NCBI GenBank assembly: GCA_048270225.1
Contig: JBLWTG010000002.1
Span: forward strand, 372,001-436,000
Reading direction: 5' to 3'
Source of the DNA: Allopusillimonas sp048270225
GTDB lineage: Bacteria; Pseudomonadota; Gammaproteobacteria; Burkholderiales; Burkholderiaceae_B
Length of the DNA: 64,000 nucleotides
Of this stretch, positions 35,040-44,150 are shown in pieces. The notes beneath the pieces were generated by a model that was not told where the DNA came from, searched no databases, and saw only the letters and a program-made list of their open reading frames with translations. Within the stretch, counting starts at the first letter, position 1; the number at the start of each line of letters is the position of its first letter. A program made the translations under genes and the position numbers.

Positions 35040-35964
35040 AAAGTAAGTCTGCAATAAGGTTGAAGAAAACAACGAGACAAGCAAACACAAAGGTGATCGC
35101 CATGACCACTGGCGTATCGCTCGACAGAATCGCATTGATCAGCAGTGAGCCTATGCCAGGGACGCGAAAGATCTCCTCGGTCACGATGGCACCGCCAAAC
35201 ACATGCGGCATCTGCAGCGCAACCAGCGTCACCACCGGAATCATCGCGTTGCGCGCAACATGGCCGATGATGACCGTGCGCTCACGCAGGCCTTTGGCCC
35301 GCGCTGTCGTGACATAGTCCATGTCTATGACATCCAGCATCGCCGAGCGTACATAACGTGTGTACGAAGCGCCCTGAAAAAGCCCGAGCACGGCAATTGG
35401 CATGATGCTCTGCTTGAACTGCTCCCACATCCAATGCCAGCCAGTAGCGGAAAGGTCTGAACGGTAGACGAACGGCAGCCAGTCCAGCTGAATGGAAAAC
35501 ACCATAATGAGCAACAGCCCTGTGAAGAAAGTAGGCAGGGAGAAGCCCACAAAGGCAAACGTGTTGGCGACTTGATCGAAGATAGAGTACGGGCGGACGG
35601 CTGCCAGAATGCCCACCGGCAGCGCTACCAATAATGCGAGTACTTGCGCAGCGCCTATGACATACAAGGTCGTGGGAAGCCGCTGAAGAATGAGTTCGTC
35701 AACGTTAATGCGGCTGGCGAATGAGAAGCCCCAATCGCCTTGCGCCATGGCGCTCAACCAGTGGAAATACCGAACCAACAAGGGATCATCCAGCCCGAAC
35801 TTGGCACGCAGCGCCGCCTGCACCTCGGGCGGGATCACCGGATTCTGGGCCAGTTCGCCGAAAGGATCACCGGGTGCCAGCGCCAACACGGTGAACAATA
35901 TGAGACTGATTGCCAGCAGGCTGGGCAGGGCAATCAGCAGCCGTCGCAATAGGTATGAAGCCAT
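35005..35964 (-). CDS. Peptide ABC transporter permease (DppB-like)
   Basis: This 319-residue DppB/OppB-type permease has about six helices. The N-terminal LRRLLIALPSLLAISLILFTVLAL and the docking loop TTARAKGLRERTVIIGHVARN identify the family. It starts 42 bases below the binding-protein gene. No terminator is visible between them, so the order binding protein, DppB, DppC, double ATPase, Pip is one likely transcription unit. Confidence 0.92.
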   Translation of the reverse strand: MASYLLRRLLIALPSLLAISLILFTVLALAPGDPFGELAQNPVIPPEVQAALRAKFGLDDPLLVRYFHWLSAMAQGDWGFSFASRINVDELILQRLPTTLYVIGAAQVLALLVALPVGILAAVRPYSIFDQVANTFAFVGFSLPTFFTGLLLIMVFSIQLDWLPFVYRSDLSATGWHWMWEQFKQSIMPIAVLGLFQGASYTRYVRSAMLDVIDMDYVTTARAKGLRERTVIIGHVARNAMIPVVTLVALQMPHVFGGAIVTEEIFRVPGIGSLLINAILSSDTPVVMAITFVFACLVVFFNLIADLLYGILDPRISFT

Positions 35965-36006
35965 GAAGGTTTCCTGTGGAGAAAAAATAATGCAGCGCTG
36001 ATTCCG

Positions 36007-37797
36007 TCAGGCTGTGCGATACCAATCAGGAAGCCTCCAGAGCGTGTTATCCCAACCGCTCAGAAAGGGTGTCAACGTCTTGCTGCGAGCCGCCACCGAA
36101 GCGCGATGCAATATGGGCTGCAGGTTGTTGCCGCCCACGACCAGGTCGTTCATACGGATGTAGACAGCCGCCCGCTTCACTGGATCGGTTTCCACCGCCG
36201 CTACTTTGAATAGCGCATCAAACTCCTCGTTACGCCAGCGCAGCACGTTACGACCCTGCCAACCATTGGCTTTACTCGCCACCTCCCACGACACAAACTG
36301 CGTCATGAATTTTTGTGGATCGGGCTCGGTCATACTTTGCGTATACATCTGCATGTCGGCGTAAAACTTGGTATTGCTCTCGGGATTGGCCAGGTCAGCC
36401 GAAAAGTACACGGATGCATTAATGGATTTGAGCTCAACCTCGATGCCTGCATCGCGACAAGCCTGTTTGACAATAGCCTGGGTTTTTTGTCTCGGCGCGT
36501 TGATGGAGGTTTGATACAACAGCGCCAACCGCTTGCCGTCCTTCTCACGCACGCCGTCCGCGCCAGGCTTCCAGCCTGCCTTGTCAAGAATAGCCTTGGC
36601 CTTCTCAACACTGTATTCATACGATGTGTTGGGGGAAACAAATCGGCTGGGCGCATTGATGAAATTCCGCACCGGCCTGCCTAAACGTCCGTATATATAG
36701 TGCTGGATCGATTTTCGATCTATCAGCATGCTCATCGCCTCACGCACAGCCGGATCGCTGAAAAGGGGGTGTTCAGTCTTGATGCTGGATCGCTCTCCGT
36801 CCACTTCGATACGCGGGTCGGTCGGATTCAGCTGGATGAACTCTATGTTTCCCCCATAGGTCAGCTCCAGCACTCCCTTTCCTGCTGCTTCCATGCGCTT
36901 GAGCAGAGTGTCCTCGACCAGCGTGTTCCACGCATAGTCGTATTCTCCGGTCTGAAGTACTGCACGGGCGGCCGATACCGCATCGCCGCCGCCTTTGATT
37001 TCCAGGGTGTCGAAATACGGCCGTCCGGGCATGTGGTAATCAGGGTTGCGCTCGGCCTTCAGGATATCGCCTGGTCGAAAATCCACATACCGATAAGGTC
37101 CTGTGCCCACAGGCTTGAGATTGGCAGGCGCCTCGCGAGACTTGGACCCGGCGTATGACTCGAACAAATGCCTGGGAATAATCATGCCCACTACACCTAC
37201 GAAGGCGTCGGCCCAGAAGGGCGTCGGCTTTTTGAAACTTACACGTATGGTGAGATCATCTATCTTTTCAACATGGGCATCTTTATAGGAACCGATAGTA
37301 ATAGTCGCCGCTGCGGGGTCTGTTGCATACTGCCAGTTGAACAGCACATCGTCGGCGGTAAAAGGCTTTCCGTCATGCCATTTCACGTTGGGCTTGAGCT
37401 TCCAGGTCACTGATTTGGCATCGGATGACACACCACCGTTTTCCACCGAAGGTATTTCAGCAGCCAGCACCGGCATCAGCCGACCCTCGGGATCCCATCC
37501 GGCCAGTGGCTCGTAGAACACCCGTGAACCTTCCTGATCTTTGGTCCCTAGTGCAAAATGAGGGTTCAACAACGTAGGGCCCTGCCAGAAAAGCAGGCGC
37601 AACGCGCCGCCGCGTACGGCATTTTCAGGAAGTGGCGAGGACGCCGGAGCCGCCATGGAAACGCCGTGCCAGGAAAGCAACTGACCCGCAAGCGGAGCTG
37701 CGAGGCCCAGCGCACCCATTCTCTGTATGAATGTCCGGCGTGATAAACCACCCGAACGTACGCGCGCAATCATGTCGCGCATATGCGCTTCCGTCAT
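36007..37797 (-). CDS. Peptide ABC transporter substrate-binding protein, Tat-type signal
   Basis: This 596-residue family 5 (OppA/DppA-type) binding protein opens with LSRRTFIQRMGALGLAAPLAG, a twin-arginine Tat signal at about residues 18-38 rather than the usual Sec signal. The conserved VTWKLKPNVKWHDGKPFTADDVLFNW block follows in two parts around residues 130-150. It is the first gene of the operon. Tat export implies folding before export or a bound cofactor, which is uncommon for OppA proteins. Its ligands are probably peptides, inferred from the Pip and amidohydrolase context. Confidence 0.9.
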   Translation of the reverse strand: MTEAHMRDMIARVRSGGLSRRTFIQRMGALGLAAPLAGQLLSWHGVSMAAPASSPLPENAVRGGALRLLFWQGPTLLNPHFALGTKDQEGSRVFYEPLAGWDPEGRLMPVLAAEIPSVENGGVSSDAKSVTWKLKPNVKWHDGKPFTADDVLFNWQYATDPAAATITIGSYKDAHVEKIDDLTIRVSFKKPTPFWADAFVGVVGMIIPRHLFESYAGSKSREAPANLKPVGTGPYRYVDFRPGDILKAERNPDYHMPGRPYFDTLEIKGGGDAVSAARAVLQTGEYDYAWNTLVEDTLLKRMEAAGKGVLELTYGGNIEFIQLNPTDPRIEVDGERSSIKTEHPLFSDPAVREAMSMLIDRKSIQHYIYGRLGRPVRNFINAPSRFVSPNTSYEYSVEKAKAILDKAGWKPGADGVREKDGKRLALLYQTSINAPRQKTQAIVKQACRDAGIEVELKSINASVYFSADLANPESNTKFYADMQMYTQSMTEPDPQKFMTQFVSWEVASKANGWQGRNVLRWRNEEFDALFKVAAVETDPVKRAAVYIRMNDLVVGGNNLQPILHRASVAARSKTLTPFLSGWDNTLWRLPDWYRTA

Positions 37798-37913
37798 TAT
37801 GCTGTCTCCGTCACGTTGATGTGTCTTTTTATAGGTGCGCGCTTATGCCTCGCGCAACGAAAGATAATGATGCATGGCTCCGGAACTCCTGCCAATGACA
37901 TGGGATGTGTACT

Positions 37914-37933
37914 TTTGTTCTAATTTGCGCAAC
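37914..37933. promoter_or_regulatory. LysR-type box, transporter promoter copy
   Basis: TTTGTTCTAATTTGCGCAAC contains GTT-N11-AAC, the T-N11-A inverted repeat recognised by LysR regulators. It lies in the divergent gap, 117 bases above the binding-protein ATG and 86 bases above the LysR ATG. An 18-of-20 copy is found at 40210-40229, upstream of the amidohydrolase. Confidence 0.7.
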
Positions 37934-38018
37934 ACTAGAATAGAGATTGCCCTCTCACTTTATTGTCATTACCGTCCACAGCTGATTTCCCGTCTGCTTT
38001 TGGGCGCGGAGCCCATGC

Positions 38019-38936
38019 ATGCACGAAGATATCCAGGAAACACGGCTGATTTATCTGTTTGAATCCATTCAACGCGGCACTATGCGCGCGGCAGCCGACG
38101 CGTTGAACGTCGCCCCATCTGCGGTTAGCCGTCAGATAGCCCTGCTGGAGCAAGAGCTTTGCCTTCCGCTGATCGAACGCCATACTCGCGGTGTAACCGC
38201 CACGCAGGCCGGCCAGCTTGTACTGAGTTATTTTCGTGAACAACTTGCCCACAAGAACGATCTGCTGACTCAATTGCAGGAAATGCGCGGACTGCACCGC
38301 GGCACGGTGCGCATTGCGCTAGGTGAAGGATTTATCGCCGACCTCATGACGGGTCCATTAAGTCGCTATGCCGCCGAGTTTCCTGGTATATCCATCGTGC
38401 TTGATGTGGGCGGCACCAATGAGGTCATGCGGCGGATCAGCGAAGACGAATCAGATGTCGGGTTGGTGTTCAATCCCCCGCCCGAGTCCAAAGTGGTATC
38501 GCGTGCGTCAAGCAGACAGCCCGTCAATGTTATCGTCGGGCCAGGTTCCCCGCTCCTTGGTCGGACCGGCCCTATCTCATTCGCCGAACTCCTGAAGTTC
38601 CCCATCGCACTGAATCACGATACTTATGGAATGCGGCAACTGTTGCATCTCGTCGAGTTGACTGAACACGTGCGCCTGAGCCCTAAGCTCACCATCAACT
38701 CATTCTATGGCCTGCGCGAGTTTGTCCGCCAAGGGCTGGGCATCACCTTTCTGCCGGATTTCGTCGCTCAAGGCGAATTGCGGGACGGCCAACTTATTTC
38801 GCTTCCGGTTGATCAGGCTATCATGCGGGCCGCCGAGGTTCATCTGATCACCCGTACCGGACGCAAGCTTTCGATGGCGGCAAACCGCATGATGCAATAT
38901 ATGTCATCGGGACTGGCCTGTTTGCGTGCCAACTGA
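38019..38936 (+). CDS. LysR family regulator of the peptide locus
   Basis: This 305-residue LysR regulator has an N-terminal winged helix (residues about 8-65, TMRAAADALNVAPSAVSRQIALLE) and an effector domain opening GTVRIALGEGFIADL. It is divergent from the peptide transporter operon. Its last 33 bases overlap the 3' end of the convergent amidohydrolase gene. Two matching T-N11-A boxes place both the transporter and the amidohydrolase under its probable control. Confidence 0.9.
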   Translation: MHEDIQETRLIYLFESIQRGTMRAAADALNVAPSAVSRQIALLEQELCLPLIERHTRGVTATQAGQLVLSYFREQLAHKNDLLTQLQEMRGLHRGTVRIALGEGFIADLMTGPLSRYAAEFPGISIVLDVGGTNEVMRRISEDESDVGLVFNPPPESKVVSRASSRQPVNVIVGPGSPLLGRTGPISFAELLKFPIALNHDTYGMRQLLHLVELTEHVRLSPKLTINSFYGLREFVRQGLGITFLPDFVAQGELRDGQLISLPVDQAIMRAAEVHLITRTGRKLSMAANRMMQYMSSGLACLRAN

Positions 38937-40079
38937 CTGGACCGCCTGAACCAAAGCAAGCCAATACCTGGCGCCCATCTCGAGTGCATCGTCATTAAAG
39001 TCATAGTACGGGGTATGTAAAGGCACCGTAGCGCCTGCATCGACACCCAACCAGATGTACGCACCCGACTTGGCATTGAGCATGAAGGCAAAATCCTCCG
39101 AGGCCATGGAAGGTTTGCAGTCAGTTTTCACCTTGTCTTTGCCTGCCACGCTTGCGGCGGCTTCGATGGCCAGTGCTGTGGCATCGGCAGCATTAACCGT
39201 TGCCGGGTAACCAACGTGATAGGCCAGACTTGCCTTCACGCCGTGCGTCTCGGCCACCCCGTGGCTGATGTCGTGCAGCAGCGTGCGGATCTGGCTTTGC
39301 GTCTGTTGCGAATAGCAACGTACAGTGCCGCGGATGACGGCCTGTTCCGGCAATACATTCCATGCGCTACCGCCGTGAATCTGTGTGACACTCACTACCG
39401 CCGTATCGTGCGGGCTGACCCTGCGGCTCACAATGGATTGCAGCGCGACCACTATGCTGCTTGCACACAGCAGCGTATCCTGAGCAAGCTCAGGGATCGC
39501 TGCGTGACCGCCCTTGCCCTGCAGGCTTATTTCGAAGGTGTCGAACGATGCCATCATAGGCCCTGGGTTGATAGCGAAGCTGCCCAATGAAAGACCCGGC
39601 CAGTTATGCATACCGAACACCATGTCGCACGGAAAACGCTCGAACAGGCCATCTTCTATCATGGCCAAACCTCCGCCCTCAGCTTCTTCGGCGGGCTGGA
39701 AGATAAAATGCACAGTGCCGCTCCAGCCCTCAGTTTGACTTAAGACCACTGCAGCACCCAGCAGCATGGCGGTATGACCATCGTGCCCGCAACCGTGCAT
39801 TTTTCCCTCATGTACTGACATGTGAGCAAAAACGTTCTTCTCGTTCATAGGCAAGGCATCCAGATCAGCACGCAAACCTATGCAAGGTCCATCGCCCCGC
39901 TCCAGCGTCCCGACAACGCCTGTACGCCCGACCTGCTCCTGCACCTTGATACCATGAGCCCGCAGCACCGAGGCCACCATGCTGGCGGTCGAAACCTCCT
40001 CGAATGCCAGTTCTGGATGGGCATGCAGATGCTGCCGCCAGCCCTTCATACTGTGAATGATATTTTCCGTCAGTTCCAT
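38904..40079 (-). CDS. M20 family amidohydrolase (hippurate-hydrolase-like)
   Basis: This 391-residue M20D metallo-amidohydrolase removes an acyl or aminoacyl group from N-acyl amino acids or small peptides. Metal-binding blocks are GCGHDGHTAMLLGAA, the catalytic glutamates in FQPAEEAEGGG, and a late GASEDFAFM-like MASEDFAFML. HPELAFEEVSTASMV is the family opening. ATG 40079 follows AGGTAAAAATA. It is separated from the transporter by the convergent LysR gene but shares its operator sequence. The substrate is unknown. Confidence 0.92.
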   Translation of the reverse strand: MELTENIIHSMKGWRQHLHAHPELAFEEVSTASMVASVLRAHGIKVQEQVGRTGVVGTLERGDGPCIGLRADLDALPMNEKNVFAHMSVHEGKMHGCGHDGHTAMLLGAAVVLSQTEGWSGTVHFIFQPAEEAEGGGLAMIEDGLFERFPCDMVFGMHNWPGLSLGSFAINPGPMMASFDTFEISLQGKGGHAAIPELAQDTLLCASSIVVALQSIVSRRVSPHDTAVVSVTQIHGGSAWNVLPEQAVIRGTVRCYSQQTQSQIRTLLHDISHGVAETHGVKASLAYHVGYPATVNAADATALAIEAAASVAGKDKVKTDCKPSMASEDFAFMLNAKSGAYIWLGVDAGATVPLHTPYYDFNDDALEMGARYWLALVQAVQSVGTQTGQSR

Positions 40080-40209
40080 TATTTTTACCTACGTTGACGA
40101 CCAAACCGGGTATGTGTTTGGCCAGAACTTTGCAACAAAGCATTTTTCATGACCCAGACGGGACGGTACCCGCGCCACGGCGCGTCAGAAACCGCAGACA
40201 ATGGGCGTC

Positions 40210-40229
40210 TTTGTTCTAATTTAAGCAAC
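40210..40229. promoter_or_regulatory. LysR-type box, amidohydrolase promoter copy
   Basis: TTTGTTCTAATTTAAGCAAC matches the 37914-37933 box at 18 of 20 positions and preserves GTT-N11-AAC exactly. It lies 131-150 bases upstream of the amidohydrolase ATG in the same orientation as the transporter copy. Confidence 0.7.
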
Positions 40230-40265
40230 GCACAGGCGGCAATGTAAGCGCGGAGAACACACAAA

Positions 40266-41654
40266 TCAGCATTCGACAATATTCACAGCCAGCCCGCCAC
40301 GCGCCGTTTCCTTGTATTTATTGTTCATGTCGGCACCCGTCTCGCGCATCGTCTTTATGACCTGATCCAGGCTGACATGGTGCACACCGTCGCCCTGCAA
40401 CGCCATGCGTGCCGCGTTAATGGCCTTAACAGAGGCAAGGGCATTGCGTTCGATACACGGAATCTGTACCAGGCCCCCCACGGGATCACAGGTCAGGCCC
40501 AGATGGTGTTCCATACCGATTTCGGCGGCGTTCTCGACTTGAGCCGGCGTACCACCCAGCACAGCGCACAACGCACCGGCTGCCATGGAGCAAGCCACGC
40601 CAACCTCACCCTGGCAACCGACCTCTGCACCGCTGATTGAAGCATTCTCTTTGTACAGAATGCCAATTGCACCAGCCGTCAGCAGAAAATCGATAACGCC
40701 CTGCTCATTAGCCCCTGAAATGGCATGCATGTAGTAGTGCAATACGGCCGGGATGATGCCCGCCGCGCCGTTAGTCGGCGCCGTCACGACCCGGCCACCG
40801 GCGGCGTTCTCTTCGTTGACGGCCAAGGCCCACAGATTGACCCAGTCCAACATGCGCATCGGGTCTTCCGGGCTGCACACAAAAACGCCCAGGCGCTGTA
40901 TCCAGTGCGCAGCACGTCGTCTGACCTTGAAACCTCCCGGCAAGACTCCCTCGGTACGGCAGCCGCGCTGCACACAGGCCTGCATAACAGTCCATATCTT
41001 CAAAAGGTTCGCGTTGATTTCTTCATCAGTGCGCCAATGATGCTCGTTGCGGCGCATCAATTCCGCAATGCTGATTCCATGCTGCCGTGTCAGCGCCAGC
41101 ATTTCGTCAGCACAATGGAATGTGAATGGCAAAATACTCGTGTCAGGCGCGATGACCTTCTGTCTGGCGCCATCTGTCGCCACCACGTCGCTGACGACAA
41201 ACCCACCTCCTACGGAATAGTACGTCGCCTCGTGGAGCAGTGTTCCGTGCTGGTCAAATGCTGCAAACTTCATTCCGTTCGCATGAAACGGCAGTGACTC
41301 ACGTCGGTAAAAGACGATATCTCCCACCTCATCAAAGCCAATGTCGTGGACGTCGTCCAGGCGAATCGAGGCTTTGCTACGGATGGCCTGCAAAATGGCA
41401 GGGATCTGATCCACGTCCACGGTATCGGGCGCATGCCCCGCAAGGCCTAGTAGTATTGCCTTGTCGCTGCCGTGGCCCTTTCCGGTAGCGCCAAGTGAAC
41501 CGTACAGCGCTACGCGTATGCGCATGACCGAAGCCATTTTTTCATGGTGCGCCAACGCCCGCGTGAACAGTCTGGCCGCGCGCATAGGTCCGACCGTATG
41601 CGAACTTGAAGGACCAATTCCAATCTTGAAAAGGTCGAAAACACTGATGGCCAT
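40266..41654 (-). CDS. sdaA: L-serine dehydratase (single-chain, iron-sulfur)
   Basis: This 462-residue enzyme converts L-serine to pyruvate and ammonia with a [4Fe-4S] cluster. The beta domain (DLFKIGIGPSSSHTVGPM) and the alpha catalytic domain are fused. Cysteines 347, 389 and 400 match the three cluster ligands of the Legionella enzyme, shifted by four. The C-terminal residue is Cys462 (NIVEC), corresponding to the tail cysteine that caps the cluster and occupies the active site in that enzyme. It is divergent from a LysR gene. It would use serine released by peptide breakdown. Confidence 0.94.
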   Translation of the reverse strand: MAISVFDLFKIGIGPSSSHTVGPMRAARLFTRALAHHEKMASVMRIRVALYGSLGATGKGHGSDKAILLGLAGHAPDTVDVDQIPAILQAIRSKASIRLDDVHDIGFDEVGDIVFYRRESLPFHANGMKFAAFDQHGTLLHEATYYSVGGGFVVSDVVATDGARQKVIAPDTSILPFTFHCADEMLALTRQHGISIAELMRRNEHHWRTDEEINANLLKIWTVMQACVQRGCRTEGVLPGGFKVRRRAAHWIQRLGVFVCSPEDPMRMLDWVNLWALAVNEENAAGGRVVTAPTNGAAGIIPAVLHYYMHAISGANEQGVIDFLLTAGAIGILYKENASISGAEVGCQGEVGVACSMAAGALCAVLGGTPAQVENAAEIGMEHHLGLTCDPVGGLVQIPCIERNALASVKAINAARMALQGDGVHHVSLDQVIKTMRETGADMNNKYKETARGGLAVNIVEC

Positions 41655-41725
41655 GGCCCAATCTCCTTGCAGCGTAATCCGCGCGGCCCCAACCGCGATG
41701 TCTGAATACTTATGCCATGGTAGAA

Positions 41726-41742
41726 ACGTAATATCATTACGT
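41726..41742. promoter_or_regulatory. Perfect inverted repeat between sdaA and LysR
   Basis: ACGTAATATCATTACGT is a perfect 7-3-7 inverted repeat in the middle of the 155-base divergent gap, 72 bases above the sdaA ATG and 68 bases above the LysR ATG. A second, looser repeat (TATTCA at 41763 and TGAATA at 41787, spacer 18) lies nearer the LysR start. Confidence 0.55.
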
Positions 41743-41809
41743 CTATTGATATATTTTTGCCTTATTCATTAAATATTTTAACTATTTGAATACGATTGGA
41801 TTGTTGAAC

Positions 41810-42733
41810 ATGGACATCAACCGGCTTCTGACCCTGCGTGAACTCGCCCGCTGCGGCACCATGGCGGCTGCCGCTGAGTCCTTGTATCTGACGCCATCGG
41901 CAATATCGCAGCAGATTGCGCAGCTCGAATGCAGTCTGGATACGGCACTGACCGAACGGCGCGGACGCGGGGTTGTGTTAACCCCTGCAGGCGACGCACT
42001 GGTGCGCCACACCGAGCGCATCATGGCCATACTGGATGAAGCCAAGTCCGAACTGGCTCAGCTACGCAGCGATATCTCTGGAGAGCTTCGGATTGCAGCC
42101 TTTCCCTCGATTGCAGCGGCCGTTCTGGCGGACATCGTGCAAGCCCTTCAGGCTACGCATCCACGCCTGCGTATTGTGGTGCAGGAAATGGAGCCGCAGG
42201 AAGGGCTGACGGCATTGAGTGCCTGGCGCACGGACGTGGCTGTTATTGACGACCTGGCCGCCGATCCCGGCGTGCGTCATCATGCCTACGAACTGCTTCC
42301 CCTGGCTCAGGACGCCTTGCATATTTTGCTGCCGAGCTCCCACGCGCTGGCCAATCGCTCCTCGCTGCAAGTATCGGAGTTGCGCGAAGCCTCCTGGGCT
42401 CTGGATTCGACATCCAGTTCGTTTGGTGAATTCTTTGCTGGTTTGTGCCGGCGCGCAGGGTTTGAACCGCGAATCAATGCGCATTGCACGGGCTTCGAGA
42501 TGGTGGCCGCGATGGTAGCTTCCGGCTGCTCGATTTCGATTGCGTCAGGGCTGCGCCTCATTAAACCGCTCGACAAGGTCAAAGCGGTGCCCCTGCGCCC
42601 AGAAATTCGCCGACGCATTTTGCTCGCCTATCGCAAGGGAGAGCGTCGCCACCCTGCTCTTCAGGCATTTGTGAAAGAGATGAAGCGCAGTGCCAAGCGC
42701 ACACTCTCCAGTACGCCAACAAGGCAAGATTGA
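41810..42733 (+). CDS. LysR family transcriptional regulator
   Basis: This 307-residue LysR regulator has a winged helix at about residues 3-62 (TMAAAAESLYLTPSAISQQIAQLE) and an effector domain opening GELRIAAFPSIAAAV. ATG 41810 is preferred to an in-frame TTG at 41786. Divergence from sdaA makes it the likely regulator of serine dehydratase. The effector is not known; serine or another amino acid is a guess. Confidence 0.9.
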   Translation: MDINRLLTLRELARCGTMAAAAESLYLTPSAISQQIAQLECSLDTALTERRGRGVVLTPAGDALVRHTERIMAILDEAKSELAQLRSDISGELRIAAFPSIAAAVLADIVQALQATHPRLRIVVQEMEPQEGLTALSAWRTDVAVIDDLAADPGVRHHAYELLPLAQDALHILLPSSHALANRSSLQVSELREASWALDSTSSSFGEFFAGLCRRAGFEPRINAHCTGFEMVAAMVASGCSISIASGLRLIKPLDKVKAVPLRPEIRRRILLAYRKGERRHPALQAFVKEMKRSAKRTLSSTPTRQD

Positions 42734-42823
42734 GGCTACATCACATATACATCGTAGTAAGAACATCAAAACAGTCCGGGGCGCAACACGCAACGGCAGC
42801 GCATTGCACCCACACAGGCCGAT

Positions 42824-44128
42824 TTAGTCGAAAGACGTCAGCTTGTCGTTATCCAGCAGCTGAGCGTTCAGGTTCTTGTCTATCCAGTCCAGCGATGCCT
42901 GGCCTTCCGGCGGTGTGACCAGCTCCGCCGGCACAATCATCATCTTGTCCAGTACCTTGAATGGATAATCGCTGCTGGCCTTGCTCATGCCCAGCATCTG
43001 CGCCTCCAGCGCCTGGCCATCCTTGCGGTGCAAATGCAGCTCGCGGCCAAACCCCTTGAAGTCAATGTCATGCATCGCCGCCGCCACCTGCTCGGTGTTG
43101 GGCCACTGTCCGCCGTTGTCCGCAATGGCCTTGTCGTAACCCGCCTTCAGGCCGTGCAGCGCCTGAACCATGTGATATACCGAGTAAATGGGGTAGGCAC
43201 CGGTCTTGTCGTGAAATTTCTTCACAAAGGCCTTGTGCGCCGGGTCGTCCTTGGTCTCGGGATGCAGAAAATAATGATCGCCGCGCCCGCCGACAATCAC
43301 GCCGTCAGGCAAGGTCTTGCCCAGACGTTCGAGCGAGCTTTCCGCCAGCGGCAGCACAAAGAGCGAGTTCTTGAACAGATTGCGTTGCGCCGCTTGCCGC
43401 ACAAAGTTATCCAGATCCCCGCCCCAGGAGGTCGACAGAATGACATCGGGCCGCAGCGCCTGCAAGCGGCTGATCTCGGTCGAAAAGTCCGACGCACCGA
43501 ACTTGGGATACATTTCGGCCACGACCTTCACATCCGGCTTGAACTTCTTGAGCGCCGCCACAAAAATATCCCGTGAGTCGCGGCCCCAGGCGTAATCCTG
43601 ATTGACGATGGCCAGCGTCTTGAAGTCGGGATTCTGCTTGAGCAGATACAGCACCGTCGCCACCATTTCGGCGGTCGCATTGGCCTCTGTCCGCACAACA
43701 TACTTCAGCTGCTTTTGCTCCAGCGCCTTTTCCGTGCCGCAATCCCACAGAATATTGAGCACCTTCAGGTCTTCGGCCACCGGGGCGACAATATTGCAAT
43801 GGCCACTGGAAATGGCCGAGAGCATGACATGCGTGCCCCCCGCCGCCAGGCGGCGGTACTCGGACAACAGCTTTTCACTGCCGCCCCCTTCGTCTATATA
43901 GGTAGGCACGATCTTCACGCCGCCGATGCCGCCATTGGCATTCATGTCGGCAATCAGAATATCGGCTGCATCGCGCGCCGGCACGCCAAACACCGAAGCC
44001 GATCCCGACAGATAGGTCGAGATACCCACCTGCAAGGCCTGGGGTTTCTCAGCAGCCGTTGCCGTCATGCCTGCACCAGCCAGGACAGCGACTCCCAACA
44101 GACGACCGATTTTAGTCATCAACATCAT
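42824..44128 (-). CDS. Branched-chain-type ABC transporter substrate-binding protein
   Basis: This 434-residue LivK/UrtA-type periplasmic binding protein has a Sec signal ending GMTATAAEK. The type I fold opens VGISTYLSGSASVFG and continues ADMNANGGIGGVKIVPTYID. GTHVMLSAISSGHCNIVAPVAEDL is the ligand-site segment. ATGATG at 44128/44125 follows GAGGAGACAC. It is the last gene of an operon that also encodes alcohol, short-chain and aldehyde dehydrogenases, so its ligand is more likely an alcohol or aromatic compound than leucine. That is inference. Confidence 0.88.
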   Translation of the reverse strand: MMLMTKIGRLLGVAVLAGAGMTATAAEKPQALQVGISTYLSGSASVFGVPARDAADILIADMNANGGIGGVKIVPTYIDEGGGSEKLLSEYRRLAAGGTHVMLSAISSGHCNIVAPVAEDLKVLNILWDCGTEKALEQKQLKYVVRTEANATAEMVATVLYLLKQNPDFKTLAIVNQDYAWGRDSRDIFVAALKKFKPDVKVVAEMYPKFGASDFSTEISRLQALRPDVILSTSWGGDLDNFVRQAAQRNLFKNSLFVLPLAESSLERLGKTLPDGVIVGGRGDHYFLHPETKDDPAHKAFVKKFHDKTGAYPIYSVYHMVQALHGLKAGYDKAIADNGGQWPNTEQVAAAMHDIDFKGFGRELHLHRKDGQALEAQMLGMSKASSDYPFKVLDKMMIVPAELVTPPEGQASLDWIDKNLNAQLLDNDKLTSFD

Positions 44129-44150
44129 GTGTCTCCTCATTGAGTTCTAT

